A DNA stretch of 64,000 nt from Carpediemonas membranifera. Its lineage: Eukaryota; Fornicata. Where the stretch lies: NCBI GenBank assembly GCA_019828565.1, contig JAHDYR010000032.1:62001-126000 (forward strand). Direction: 5' to 3'. Below the pieces are notes generated by a model, which worked only from the letters and a program-made list of their open reading frames with translations, had not been told where the DNA came from and ran no database searches. Both the position numbers and the translations under genes were made by a program. Positions 20,601 to 30,647 of this stretch are shown piece by piece (within the stretch, counting starts at the first letter, position 1; each line of letters opens with the position of its first letter).

Positions 20601-21773
20601 CTCGCGGTCCCCACTGAGGATTGCGAACTTCGCCTTAAACCGCGTTGGGGCTCCCGCCAGCGTGAGGTGTAACCAGGCCTCAGTATAGTGGTTAGTTGTC
20701 GAAATGGAACCGTTCGCCATTCTGAAGCGGAGGGTCGGGCCGGTCACTGTCTGTAGGCCAAGGGCCTCTGCTGACGCAGCGGAGATGATAGATTTTGGTG
20801 CTTTAGTGTCAATAATAAAGGAATACTCTTGGTCGTTTATACGACCAGACACTTTGAGTGGCTCATCGGGGTCCGTGTCCAGGAGATTAGCCTCGATTGG
20901 CTCCTTCTTCTTCGGGTTGGACCGGAGGCCGCCTCCTTCTTGGCGAGAGCGCATTGGGGCCCCATTGGGGCACTGATTATCCCAATGCCATCCGCCGCAC
21001 TTGCCACAGGCACGATGGGGAGGCTTCAAAGCTGGGTTGACGTCGTTCGGCTTGAGAGTGGAAGACTTCTCCGGGGCCCCTGAGGCAACTGCGCCCGGGA
21101 CCGGGAGGCGAGGCGGTTGGCCTCCTGCGGCCGTTCCTTTCTTTCGGGTGGAGCACTTTCCGGCCTGGTAGTGACCAAAGCGAATGGCCTTAGCCCGAGC
21201 GTCGTCATCTTCTTGAGCGAGGGCAATGCTCAGCTCGTATGCATCTGCAAGTGACTTCCTCTTAGGATGCTCCTTGAGTTCAAAGTCCAGGACCTTGCGG
21301 AAAGTGGATGGGCGGATCCCCTGAAGGAAGATCTTACGCGCGTTCTTCTCAAAGGGGGAAATGTCTTCTTCGTCCTCTTCTTGTTCCTCTTCGTCCTCGT
21401 CCGAGTCGGACTCTTCGATGTCTTCGGCCTTAGAGAAAACTGCTGAGAACGCGCTGACGTACGCGCGAATGGAGGTGATTCTTTTTTCAGATACCTGGCA
21501 GGTGACGGCCTCGAGCTCTTTGACAAGGGACAATTTGTCCACCGGAGCAAGGAACTTGCTGACGTATTCGTCAATCTTGTCGTCATTTGCCTTCGCCAGG
21601 TCTACGTTGAGAGTGTCCTCGATGATGTCCTGCAGGTCATTGGGGAGGAGGACAGCCAGCTTGGCGGCGGGATACAACGCCTTGATTCGGGCGGCATCCC
21701 TCTTAAATGAGCGCCAGGTTTCGCTAGTCAATGTCTCAACGCTCAGAGTCGGCAGAGAAATATTACCGAACAT
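17666..21773 (-). pseudogene. Gag-pol polyprotein of element B (one frameshift)
   Basis: ATG at 21773 lies shortly after the 5' LTR and palindrome; the longer open frame to 22136 merely reads through the LTR. Domains in order: Gag of the E/G type (SETWRSFKRD...), acidic linker, a zinc-knuckle-like CGKCGGWHWDNQC (near 20980), protease with Asp-Thr-Lys where Asp-Thr-Gly is expected, RT with YIDD (near 19835), RNase H, integrase with HHCC and DDE residues, and a chromodomain (17700-17900). The frame breaks in the C5 run 18048-18052, one base too many, just before the chromodomain linker. Otherwise intact, so decay is recent. Confidence 0.85.
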
Positions 21774-21782
21774 GTAGCCACT

Positions 21783-21794
21783 AGTGAATTCACT
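21783..21794 (-). other. Palindrome at LTR/internal boundary of B
   Basis: AGTGAATTCACT, a perfect 12-bp palindrome whose outer base is the last base of the 5' LTR. Confidence 0.85.
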
Positions 21795-21898
21795 GTAACG
21801 ATGCGCTAATTTATTTCGACACACTGGTGTCGTCTCGGACCAAGTAGGACCAAGACGACACCCATAAAATATATAAATATTAATACGGTATTGCGACA
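21794..21898 (-). repeat. 5' LTR of element B
   Basis: 105 bp, same sequence as 16971-17075. Confidence 0.9.
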
Positions 21899-22089
21899 CC
21901 GTGGCACTCATCAAGACCAAGACTACACGCCGGCGCGAACAAGACATCGCTTGTGTCAAGCGTCTCGGCAAGGCCTTTAGACCACGCCACGAGGTAGCAA
22001 GGCTTGAATACTTCCGCTTGAACGCCACCAGCAGAGGAGCGAAGGAAGCTGAGCAAGAAGCTCTGATTCCTGTTAAAGTAGTTCCATAA

Positions 22090-22315
22090 TCACCAAACCC
22101 CAGTTGATGTTGCTTGTTGACACATTGCGGGATCATCCTCCCGGAAGGAAGCGAAACTGGGACAAAATTCCAAAGAAACCCCCAATCTCGAAGGAAAGGG
22201 GGGAAGAGAAACAGGAACCATCGCTAACGGAGCAGGATCGGAGAGGATACGACGCACTTAGCCATAGTTCTCTCAATCGGATAATTCTGAAAGGAGAAAT
22301 GAACCCATCAAATCG
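22090..22315. other. Noncoding 3' region of element K
   Basis: Purine-rich on the + strand, no long frame. It leads into an antisense B-box unit. Confidence 0.45.
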
Positions 22316-22345
22316 AAAAGTGAGTCCAACGGGACTCGAACCCAC
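22316..22345 (-). ncRNA. Antisense B-box/T-run unit in 3' region of K
   Basis: On the - strand GTGGGTTCGAGTCCCGT forms a T-arm with B-box (22328-22344), followed by TGGACTCAC and TTTT. Upstream on the same strand AGATCTCAGGATCG could be a degenerate A-box. A weak acceptor match (5 of 7) exists 74 bases upstream, so this could be a decayed tRNA; I cannot assign an anticodon. Confidence 0.4.
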
Positions 22346-22461
22346 GAAGTTTAGGAAAATCGGCATGGGGATCACCTGGGTCGATCCTGAGATCTTGAGT
22401 CAATCATTTCATCTCTCCCCTAATACCGTTCTAATAACCCGCCTTCAGCTTGGGTGGGCAG

Positions 22462-22544
22462 TGTGCGTTAATTAGGGAAGTAATTTAGTGGGGACGACAC
22501 CCATGTGTCGACTTTGACTTTTGTAAAACTATTGTTCTCTCACA
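22462..22544 (+). repeat. LTR N, probable 3' LTR downstream of K
   Basis: 83 bp, TGTGCG...CTCACA, preceded by the purine tract TTGGGTGGGCAG. Contains CGACACCCATGTGTCG. Confidence 0.5.
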
Positions 22545-22566
22545 CCGTCTACCAGTTGAACCCCAC

Positions 22567-22680
22567 TGTAGTGGGTCTTACCCAATACTTACATAGTTTA
22601 TGACTTATAGATTACACCATATTTGCAACCATTGGGTTTTCTCTTTATTAAAGTTCTTTCCCTCCTCCAGTAGGAGCACA
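22567..22680 (+). repeat. LTR J
   Basis: About 114 bp, TGTAGTGGGTCTTACCC...GAGCACA, related to the K LTR. No purine tract precedes it and no palindrome follows it, so its junctions are probably rearranged. Confidence 0.5.
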
Positions 22681-23720
22681 CCACTACGAGCGATACACAG
22701 GCCAAGATTCTCAAGGAGTTCAGCGCAGTGTTCGAAGATCGCAACGAGCCAAGCAAGCTCGAGCCGTACGACTTGATCCTGAAGAGTGACAGGGTCGTGA
22801 ACGCGCGACCATACTACATCCCTCCGGCGAAGGTAGCCGTCGTCAAGGAGCACATTGACGCTCTCCTGGCGAAGAGATTTATCCGTGCCTGTCAATCGCC
22901 TTACGCTTCGCCCGCGATGACAGTACCCAAGAAAGGGGGTAAGTCCCGATTCGTAGTTGACTTCAGACAATTTAACGACATCACCGAACCTTTCAACTAC
23001 CCCATACCTCGTATTGACGAGGTTATCTCCCAGCTAGCGGGGAAGAAGGTCTTCGCAACCCTCGACCTCTCCGCCGGTTACCACCAAGTCGAGCTGACCG
23101 AGCGCTGCCGCCAGTACACCGCATTTACTACGGCTCTGGGGCAGTACGAGTACTGCCGGATGCCCTTTGGGCTACGCAATGCTGGAGCCCATTTCCAGCG
23201 GGCATGGCGGGATGGAGTCCGCCTTCCGGGGGCTGGTCGGCACAGCCTGTTATATATACATTGACGACATCATCATCTTCGGGGCAAGCGAAGAGTAATA
23301 TCTCCAGAATCTCCGCAAAGTCTCCTTCGCGCACGCGAGACAAAGTTACAGCTCAATAGGGAGAAATGCCAGTTTGGCCGTGCCGAGGTCGAGTTCCTAG
23401 GTTGGGTAATCTCCGAGGGGCAGAAACACATCGCCCCCGACCGGGTAGCCGACATTGCAGAGCTCCAGTTGCCCAAGAGCGTCCGTGGGATGCAGGGCTT
23501 AGTAGGCTTTCTGAACTATTTCAGAGATCACGTGGACCGTTTCGCCGAGATCGCCCTCCCCTTGACTGAGGCAATGGCCGGGCGCAGGCCTATCGGCCAG
23601 CCTGAACAGGACGCAGCGCTGAAGAAGATCAAGGATGCTCTCACATCGGCAGACGCACTCGCAATCTTCGACGCGACTAAGGAGTACACTATTATGACTG
23701 ATGCCTCAGGGAAGTGCTGT
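22681..23720 (+). pseudogene. Degenerate Ty3 pol fragment J (RT and start of RNase H)
   Basis: Begins inside pol at an LEPYDLILKSDR stretch and keeps RT motifs DLSAGYHQ and MPFGLRNAGAHFQ, YIDD (near 23260) and the start of RNase H (MTDASG near 23700). It contains at least two frame changes (near 23205 and 23300) and a TAA. The sequence is closest to pol of element A. It stops abruptly where the oppositely oriented Gag of P begins; integrase is absent. Confidence 0.7.
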
Positions 23721-25100
23721 GGGATGGCATACTTGTGTTTGTCTTTGAACTGGCGGTAAGGATCGCTTGTATGAGGCAATACTGTCGGCTTCTGCTTGCC
23801 AGGGGCTCGACGGCCACCCTCTTTCGGGTCGGCGGGCTGGGATGCTACCGCGAACGCCCGCCACGGGACAATAACGCGCTCGTCGTGATCAACGTCGAGG
23901 TTCTCGAGGCGAGAAAGAAGATCGTCAATTGACTCGGCCGGGTCCTCGATGACGTCCTTGTAAAGAGCCTCCGCGTCCTTGCTATAGCCTTTGAGGAATA
24001 GAGACGCGAGTAAGCGCTCGGTCGAGTTGTAGGTTAGTGCGTCAACGTCTGGGACGCATGGGTCGTAAGCGTTGAGGATTCTACGAAGCTTGAAGACGGC
24101 TAGTCGATGCTCCGCGGCTGGGCCGAAGAATCTAAGGCTGGATGCCTTGTCACGTACCATCTTCAGTCTCGAACCCATGTCGAGGGTCGGCAGGAGCGTA
24201 TAGACGATGTAGGGGGTAATTGCCTTTGCCTCTGCGCGGAGGTAAGCGTAAACGTCAGGGAAATCAGACCGCTTTGGCCAGGCGGCCGGGTCGGGCTTCT
24301 CCTCCTCGGCGGGCTCTGTGACCTTGTCGGAGAAGTCTGGGATTACCAGGTCGGTGCCGTCAGGCACGGGGACAGTCGGAGTTGCGGCGGTGAAGAGGTC
24401 GGACCACCTGTTGGCCGCGGGGTCATTCAGGTACGAGATGGCGAATTTCCTGGCCTTCTCAGTGGCCTCCGGAATGGCGCGTTGTATCTCTGCCGAGATC
24501 GCCTCCTTTGTCAGGCTAGTGCAACATGCAAGGGACTACCCAGCCTTACCAGCTGGACCCTGACGGTGATGGTGCTAACGCCCCCAACGTAGTATCAGGC
24601 TCGCTCACGAAGGGAAGTCAACACGCTAAGGCGTTCCCGGGGACATGGGGTGGTGCAAACTGGTAATTCCCTGATTTACACAGGTGTACAGGATACGTTA
24701 AATTTCTTTCTTTCTTTGTCAGGCTAGTGAGGGCCGGGTCCTTGTAGTTGGACGAGACCCGTACGCACTCTGAGAACTGCGCGCGCTTGCAGGCCGCCTC
24801 AAAGGCAGCAGCGAAACTCTTGGCGATTGCTTCTGGGGTGGAATTGTGGGTTATGGCGTGTGGTGCCTCGCTCGAGCGAGCCTGCATTCGTGCTTCGGTG
24901 TCGGACATTATTGTAGTCTGAAGGCTCTCGAGCGTTGGAAATCTGGCTGTCGGACGCCAATCGCGCTTCAGCCTTGCGATGACGTCCGCCGTGAAGGTTT
25001 GTACGAATGATGTAGGATTTCTTTCGTGAACGATTGCTGTCGTATAATCAGCGAGCGCCTCGATTGCGCTCTCCGGGTCAGATATCTGGAATTGCTTCAT
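23721..25100 (-). pseudogene. Gag-like protein of LTR element P, truncated
   Basis: ATG at 25100 lies 11 bases inside from a palindrome and a short LTR. The 5' part (25100-24730) and the 3' part (24505-23740) are one frame interrupted only by the SINE-like insertion 24522-24713. The protein is helical and charged (a FPDVYAYLRAEAKAITPYI region and a LFLKGYSKDAEALYKDVI helix), the usual make-up of Gag capsid. No zinc knuckle is left: the frame ends at the junction with J near 23725. Assignment as Gag rests on position after LTR and palindrome. Confidence 0.5.
24506..24729 (+). mobile_element. SINE-like insertion with 16-bp target duplication
   Basis: CTTTGTCAGGCTAGTG occurs at 24506-24521 and 24714-24729 and brackets a 192-bp noncoding insert that ends with (TTTC)n. 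Long target duplications and a simple-repeat tail are typical of target-primed retrotransposition. The insert splits the P frame; removing insert and one duplicate restores it. No A/B box was recognised, so it could instead be a 5'-truncated LINE tail. Confidence 0.65.
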
Positions 25101-25110
25101 CTTCTCCGGT

Positions 25111-25122
25111 AATATCGATATT
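25111..25122 (-). other. Palindrome at LTR/internal boundary of P
   Basis: AATATCGATATT, a perfect 12-bp palindrome between a TG...CA segment and the Gag start. Confidence 0.7.
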
Positions 25123-25184
25123 GTACCGTGTATGGTTTAATGAAAGCAACGAACTTCCGCAGTTTAGGGTCACACCCGGAGACA
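25122..25184 (-). repeat. Short 5' LTR of element P
   Basis: 63 bp, on the - strand TGTCTCC...CGGTACA. The outer end is inferred from where the LINE-like frame stops; no second copy is present. Confidence 0.45.
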
Positions 25185-26216
25185 GTATGCACACGGGAGG
25201 TCTTCGGTAGTAGGCATGTTAGCGGTGAATAGCGCCTCCGTGGGCGCCGGGCTGTGTAGCTCTTGTGCGTCGGCGAGGGTTGCAGACTCTTCGCAGAAGG
25301 GGGCAGTGAATGCCGACATGGCCTTGCCCAGGCGTCCGTGCTTGGCGAAGAACTTCGCTCTGGCCACCTGTGAGCGCTTGTGTGAGGCCGCGTCGCGCCC
25401 CTGGCTGCGCGGAACGATCGCACGGCCATACTGCTCATATAAGCTCCGGTCGCCTTCCCACTCGGGGGCGGGGGCGGACGACAGGCCGACGATGGTGCGA
25501 AGGAGTTCCTGTTCCTTGCTTCGGACTTGTCTGGAATGTAGGAGGTTCGGCGGAGCCTTGATTCTTGGGGCCGGGCTGGGGGCTGGTGGCTCGGCGTCAG
25601 CGTCCGTGGGTCGCTGTTGAGGGCGTTTTTTGGCCACGCGCTCCTGGAGACGGGGCAGGTCTTCGCCCCTTACGTGCTTGTCGTGAAGGAAGGTCGAGTA
25701 GGCCTGGGTAGCCTCGACGTTGTACTCGTTTGCGAGGTGCTGGGCACCGTGCAGATGCCGCAGTGGCACGGTCTTGCCGTGTGTGCCGGTGTCTCGTAGT
25801 ATTCTCTGGCAATGGCGGCAATAGGCAATTGTGCCTCCATCGCTCTTCGAGTAAAGCCGGATGACGTGCTGCCAAAGCTTCTTCTTTGTCGTGAGCCGCT
25901 TGATAGTGGCTTCCACACCGTTGTTCAGAATGCGCGGTGGGAAGGAGACGTCGACATGCTCCACAATGTGGTGGCCAATCCAGTTGGACGACGGGTCGTC
26001 CTCGGGCTCGGCGGCGGCCTTGGAAGAGCCGTGTTGCAGAAGCAGTCCATCACGATATGGCGCATGTCTGATCTGGTGTCTGCCTTGCTCCGCTTGACTA
26101 TCTGGAGCGATTTGGCCTTGGCCCCACGCTTGTTCACCTGCTTTGTGGAGAACGTTTTGGCGATAATCGAGCGCTGTGACGGCCTCTGAGAGCACGCGAT
26201 GGACGCTATTGGTCAC
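25185..26216 (-). pseudogene. Non-LTR-retrotransposon-like protein with BED-type zinc finger
   Basis: A - strand frame with a C2H2/BED-like finger (YCRHCQRIL...HLHGAQH, near 25780-25720), a Pro-rich linker and a C-terminal ARAKFFAKHGRLGKAMSAF...LHSPAP segment. That last motif resembles the conserved region that precedes reverse transcriptase in many protist LINE proteins. The RT itself is absent because LTR P begins there. Near the N-terminus another frame (26137-25925) looks more protein-like, so a frameshift is probable. A hAT-type BED transposase is an alternative. Confidence 0.4.
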
Positions 26217-26222
26217 AACTCT

Positions 26223-26483
26223 TTACCTTAAAATGCATTCATTAAAACAACTCAAGGTCAAGGCCGAGGAGTCATCAGGGTCATTTAGTAGTGCTGGGGA
26301 GATCCGGGCTGGACCGAGCCCGAGCCGGAGGAGACCTAGACAGTAACGGCCGAAGTCGGTGTGAATGGACTGAAGAAAGTCCGTGTGGAGAGAATTATTA
26401 CCACGCTGCTCAGCGTCTGACAGTTTGTCCACTAACCAGACGATGCCAGCCTTCAGTAGAGCAACGTCCGAGTAGAGAGACAT
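26223..26483 (-). other. Unassigned small open frame
   Basis: An 86-residue - strand frame with two hydrophobic helices (ALLKAGIVWLVDKL and YCLGLLRLGLG). Position next to truncated elements suggests a gene fragment. No family recognised. Confidence 0.25.
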
Positions 26484-26680
26484 GGAAGAGAGAATGTATC
26501 CAGTTGGTCGCCCTGGATTACGACTCCTACCTCGTGGAGCGGATCGTCGACCACAAGCCCGGTCGTACGAAGACTAAGATTCACAGACCAGCCTATTCTG
26601 GCAACTCATATGAGGCGTTCGCCTGGCATCCCTGCCAAGGATGTCGCCAAAGGTGTACTGAAGGGTTGGCCCCCTGACGT
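26484..26680 (+). pseudogene. Chromodomain end of a Ty3 pol (element L)
   Basis: A + strand stretch with YLVERIVDHKPGRTKTK, the typical first strand of the C-terminal chromodomain in these Ty3 elements, followed by a broken frame. It precedes a polypurine-like ATGGGGAGGCAG and the L LTR, as expected for the 3' end of pol. Confidence 0.45.
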
Positions 26681-26752
26681 CCCGGAGGCCGCTTGAGTTT
26701 TAGAGCGTTCGCTCATATTCTTGTCATGGCTCTGCGAGCCATGGGGAGGCAG

Positions 26753-26881
26753 TGTCGTGGGTCCTACCCACATGTTACACAGAAATAGATTTACACAGTC
26801 ATCAACAGTCAAACGACACCCATTGTGTCGACTCTTCTCTTTGTAAAACCTTTTACCTTTGTTTGGCCCAAGAGGACCACA
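26753..26881 (+). repeat. 3' LTR of element L
   Basis: 129 bp, TGTCGTGGGTCCTACCC...GAGGACCACA, preceded by a purine tract; contains CGACACCCATTGTGTCG. Confidence 0.6.
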
Positions 26882-26933
26882 CTTCTGGCGAACTCGGAAG
26901 AGAGTCCAGAAGGGGACAAGTCTGTCCTTTAGC

Positions 26934-27402
26934 GATATTTATGCGTCAATAAGACGAATACTGATGCTGTTATTCATGTATAGCGTCGTTCGCGGCAAGC
27001 CGATCGACGAAGGATGAGAAAAACAAAAACGGCCACATACCACGGCATATCCGAATCCAAGGCCATTTGTGCATTTTAAGGATCGGATCAAAACAATCAA
27101 ACACAGTACGGACCATTGACGGCCCGTGAAGGGGCGGAGAGCCCTGGTAAGATGAACCCATGCGCGCATATCATGATTTCACACAGTGGTACCACAAATA
27201 TTCGATCAATAATTTTTGACCGTCAAGAGATAGTCAAGCCAGTAGGCACCGACCAATAGGTCACATCTTTGAGGTTAGACATTTGCCTGTTCCCCTGCCA
27301 AGGGAGCAGATCCGAAACCAGCGTGGGTTGGCCCCCTCGCCGGCAGAAGATTAACACTCATCAATATCATTGTCCCTTCGTCAAGTGATGTTTCAAGGAA
27401 GC
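26934..27402 (-). promoter_or_regulatory. Orphan copy of the antisense-gene upstream region (element Q)
   Basis: Matches 15490-15850 in several blocks: the TATA-like TAAATATCGC (- strand, 26945-26936), a GACGAATACTGATG block, CCATTTGTGCATTTTAAGGATC and CACACAGTGGTACCAC. The antisense gene itself would lie to the left, but LTR L occupies that place. So this is a 3' fragment of an A-type Ty3 element. Confidence 0.55.
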
Positions 27403-27430
27403 ATGGAGGGGCGGTGTAGTGGGTCTTACC
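27403..27430 (+). repeat. Polypurine tract and start of LTR Q
   Basis: CATGGAGGGGCGG followed by TGTAGTGGGTCTTACC (LTR from 27415), the same arrangement as at the 3' end of A. The LTR is cut by the next gene region. Confidence 0.5.
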
Positions 27431-28329
27431 TTACCTTACCAGGCTTATTCGCTGTGGTAGAACACACCCTGTCCTGTCAAATAGTCTGAACTTCACTGCC
27501 GTAGCATCAGCTCGATATCCATCAAACCAGACGATCAAATCTATCGTTTGCTCTCTGGAATCATCAGCAACAACAGAGCCCATCAAAGCCTTTTTGTAAG
27601 CCTTAATATCGCGTTCAATCCGTGAATGATGCTGCAGGCAAAACTTAACAAGCGCGAGTGGGTCATAAGTCACAGATTTGACAACAATGCGCTCTTTTCT
27701 GGCACAGATGTCAACAGCTGAAAACTTCAAATCCGTACAGATCTCCTTTGCCCGACTGAGTGTCTCTGCGTTCTCGTGGCAGACGAGCACTCGACCAGCG
27801 CCATTTCCAAGCTTCTCGTGGTGATACACGTAGGCGCACTCAAGGTGCTGCAATCTCATGTGAGATCAGGCAGCCGGGCGCTGTCATCTTCATTGTCAGA
27901 AACTTTCACAGGTAAGTAGAACACATTCGTGACGGAAACTGCCTGTGAGAATCCGGCAGCACAGTTCATCTGCAGTGACTGTGTCGTAACACCATCATGA
28001 CCAGTCACATCCTTGTGCTCAGGCGTGAACGCCATCATATCATGGATGAGCGTGGGCGTGCGCTGTAACACACACTCCATTTCATCTCTTGAAACTATGC
28101 CATAACCCAAGCTATCAAGACTCTGGACAGCAGGTGGTGTATAGGCTTCAAGGGCCGTCCTCAACCCCATGTTATCTGCCAAGTCAAGGAACACCTTTCT
28201 GAGGCGAGAAAACTTGTTGATGGCAAGATCGACGGCCAAAATCGTTGACATCGCCTTGTACAGTGGGAGCGCTTCGTCCCTGATATCCCTTCGCGTCACA
28301 TGCACATGATTGTTTGGAGTTTTTGCCAA
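27431..28329 (-). CDS. Two overlapping unrecognised frames in an AT-richer island
   Basis: A 157-residue frame (28329-27856) and a 142-residue frame (27859-27431) overlap by ATGA: the stop of the first shares bases with the ATG of the second. Both have balanced, protein-like composition (for example LDLADNMGLRTALEAY and VLVCHENAETLSRAKEI). Either a single-base shift splits one gene, or it is a termination-reinitiation arrangement as used in some viral RNAs. The second frame runs into LTR Q and is probably truncated. Base composition is lower in GC than the host genes, suggesting separate origin. No family recognised. Confidence 0.4.
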
Positions 28330-28683
28330 TCCTCAATAACAATCGCCTTTCGAAGCTGCATTTCTACGCCCTTTGTCGCTCTAGCTGTACGCGACAAGAA
28401 CTGAATCAGACAACGCTTGCATTGTTCTTTGGAGTCACCAGTGAAAGCTCCTTGTCTGTTCTTCCGCAAGAATTCGTCGAGAGATCTGATGCGCGGAATG
28501 TACTAGAAAACATTGCAATTACAACGCAAAGCAGCGAAAAGCGGAGAAATCAACATCAAAATAACAACATCAACACTAAAAGAACAGTATGCCAGAGAAT
28601 TGTGGGCGTTGCTGCTCTCCCCCGGCTCTTCTCCCGGCTTCTCTCTCTCGGGCTCTTCTCTAAACGTTGGTTTGAGCGCGCCT

Positions 28684-29210
28684 CTAATCATATTTATCAC
28701 TGTCAGATGACTCTTTGTCGATACCAGTGCCTTCTTCATCATTCTCAGTGTGCTCGGACGCTTCAGGATTGGGACAAGATATCAAATCAGCTGTGCTCAC
28801 GAACTTGTCGTTAAACAGTCTTTGACCAAGCTGAATTCGATTGAAGCATGTGACACATACAGCAACACGCTGAGATGGGCGACGTAGCATGTCAATTCCG
28901 GTATCAAAGGCCGTCTGGGCTATGTGCTCTCGGCAGAATCAATTGTTGCAGTAGTAACAGCAATGTGACACTGATCTGTCAGCCGTTAAATCCTCAGTAC
29001 AATCGTGATCAGGCGTGCGATAAAAGCATTCCCCGTTCTGATTGACAGCTGCACAGTTGTCGCACATACTCATGTTGTTTGAACGCTTCCCGTCTGAAAG
29101 GTAGCCACTCTGTATGGCAAAACATCCTGCTTCACAAGTATAATGGTAGTAGCGGTGGCATTGGTCGCACTGCAAAACATTTGGCTCGTCTTCTATTTTG
29201 AAGATCATGT
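28684..29210 (-). pseudogene. Cysteine-rich part of an unrecognised gene, split by Tn3
   Basis: Upstream half shows repeated CxxC/HxxC spacing (CDQCHRYYHYTC, CDNCAAV, HCCYYC), consistent with a zinc-binding ribbon; the downstream half (28890-28684) has CVTCF and a very acidic end. The two do not share one frame, so an intron or indel lies near 28900-28940. The gene continues beyond Tn3 at 30648. A PHD-like or transposase zinc domain is possible; I cannot choose. Confidence 0.35.
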
Positions 29211-29277
29211 TATTGCAGTTTTGATCTAAAAGTGTCCAGAGGTTTGATTGGGAGAAGAACTTTTTGATGGGAAGCTG

Positions 29278-29715
29278 ATGTCGAGAACTGTAACATGCAG
29301 TAGGTGCCGTGTTACCGGTCATAACGCCAATTGATGCCCATTCAAAAACGTATTGGAGGTGAACAGCGATCAAGCAGCCGTTGACGCGGTGTTAACGCCC
29401 CGGATGAAGGAGTTGGTACGAGACAATGAGCTCTCGCGCTCGCTGCCTGGAAAACTCATCGCGGCATGGGCATATGAAATCGACAATGCAACTGCAACCG
29501 TCGCTACGCCACCAGCCGGTCTTATGACCCCTCACACGACACCGTCATCCAGCGACTACGTCCCCCGCCGTAGAGAGGCTCAAAAGCCGACCTTCATAAG
29601 CATTCCCGTCCGCCCAGAAGTGTACTCCCGCGTTATCGCATTCGTTGCTAGCCTTGAGGAAGCTCCGCCGCCTTCTGATGTTTCCGTGGCCGAAAGCCAA
29701 GCGCTACTTGAATAA
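29278..29715 (+). pseudogene. CCHC zinc-knuckle partner gene of Tn3
   Basis: Frame from ATG 29278 to TAA 29715. Residues near the start form CxxCxxxGHxxxxC, a zinc knuckle, with an in-frame TGA (29332-29334) just before the last cysteine. Then come a KLIAAWAYEI helix, a PPAGLMTPHTTPSSS hinge, a Ser/Thr-rich linker, FISIPVRPEVYSRVIAFVASL and an acidic tail. The order matches the Tn2 partner. Zinc knuckles bind single-stranded nucleic acid, so a role in recognising transposon ends or RNA is possible; this is inference. Confidence 0.6.
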
Positions 29716-29722
29716 ACAGCAT

Positions 29723-30572
29723 TTACAAAGCATAGCCATGCTTGGCGTAGAGTCCGAGGATGTCAGAGTCCTTGACCAGGTCGAAGGCATGGAGGATACT
29801 GGGCAAACGGCCATCTTCCTTAAAATGCGTGGCGACATAGGCCTTGACTTGGCCGAATACTACCTCTATGGGGTTCAAGAAGGGAGAGTATGGAGGAAGG
29901 AAGACAATACGAACATCATAAATGCGGGAATCTGTGGTAGCAAAGCAATCATGAACTGCCAGAAGAGGTCAGCGTTGTAAGTGCCGCTTGTAATGTGCCT
30001 GTGAACTATCCCCGAAGTCGTGAGGGCTGCTACGACCGAGTATCGCTTACCCAGGGCAGCACCTGAGCGACGCGCGATGGTTCTCTGACCCCGCGGGCCA
30101 CGGACTCTCTTCACGAGGGTCGAATGACGTCTCATCAATGAAGCAAAGCTTGTCCAGCCCATAGTGTGGGATCGCCTCGGTAACCATAAATGAGCGGAAG
30201 CGGAGCGCCTTTTCTGGGTCATACTCCATCCACCGAGTCTCTCCGACGGTGAGGACAAGGCCCTCCTCGTGGTTAAGGACGTGGCTGAGGTATCCTGTGC
30301 TGAGGCTAACCTGGAACTTTTCGAAAATTTCTTGTTGAATATCCTTCAACTGAGCTGCTTCGTTTGATCTAACGTAGTCAACAAGGTAGTTGCGCATGTT
30401 TCTCGTTAGCTTGCGCGGTTCCACCACTCTTTTGCCCTCAGGCGCCCCGTTGCTCGCTTGAATTCTACGAAGAAAATCTAGAATGCCCATAGAGAGAGCA
30501 TAGAACGCTCTTCGGTACACCTTCGGCCATCAGACATCTCAGTTCGTTGAGTCTTTCAAGCGTGATCGTCAT
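29723..30572 (-). pseudogene. DDE_3 transposase of Tn3, decayed
   Basis: ATG 30572 starts a helix-turn-helix segment. Core motifs CFIDETSFD (near 30130), and LPPYSPFLNPIEVVFGQVK (near 29880) identify a DDE_3 transposase. At least three frame changes are needed (near 30480, 30090 and 29920), so the protein is dead. The end, AKHGYAL then TAA, is complete. Confidence 0.75.
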
Positions 30573-30647
30573 TTCGAGTGGCAATTTGTGTCCACAACTT
30601 TGATGGGACAATGATTAGGTGGACACTTTTAGATCAAAACTGCAATA

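Larger units (their letters stand above)
16968..21898 (-). mobile_element. Ty3/gypsy LTR retrotransposon B
   Basis: Lies on the - strand between LTRs at 16968-17075 (3') and 21794-21898 (5'), flanked by a 4-bp duplication CCGT (16964-16967 and 21899-21902). The left LTR has one extra TGT at its outer edge. A polypurine tract (TACCCCTCCCCCCC on the + strand, 17077-17090) abuts the 3' LTR. It interrupts the small gene of K in frame. Confidence 0.9.
16780..22089 (+). pseudogene. Small Gag-like protein of element K, split by element B
   Basis: The frame from ATG 16780 runs to 16967, is interrupted by element B plus its CCGT duplication, and continues in the same frame from 21903 to TAA 22087-22089. 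The N-terminal third (VAELVTFVEALQDYRALGGK) resembles the Gag start of D; the C-terminal part is very basic. The complete product would be only about 125 residues, with no zinc knuckle and no pol behind it, so K looks like a non-autonomous LTR element coding for one small, probably nucleic-acid-binding protein. Confidence 0.5.
29213..30645 (-). mobile_element. DDE transposon Tn3 with 26-bp inverted repeats
   Basis: Ends are TTGCAGTTTTGATC... on both strands, identical over 26 bp, flanked by TA on each side (29211-29212, 30646-30647). Length 1433 bp. It holds a decayed transposase (-) and a small partner gene (+) whose stop codons are only 7 bases apart. It interrupts the cysteine-rich gene of the AT-rich island. 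Confidence 0.9.
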
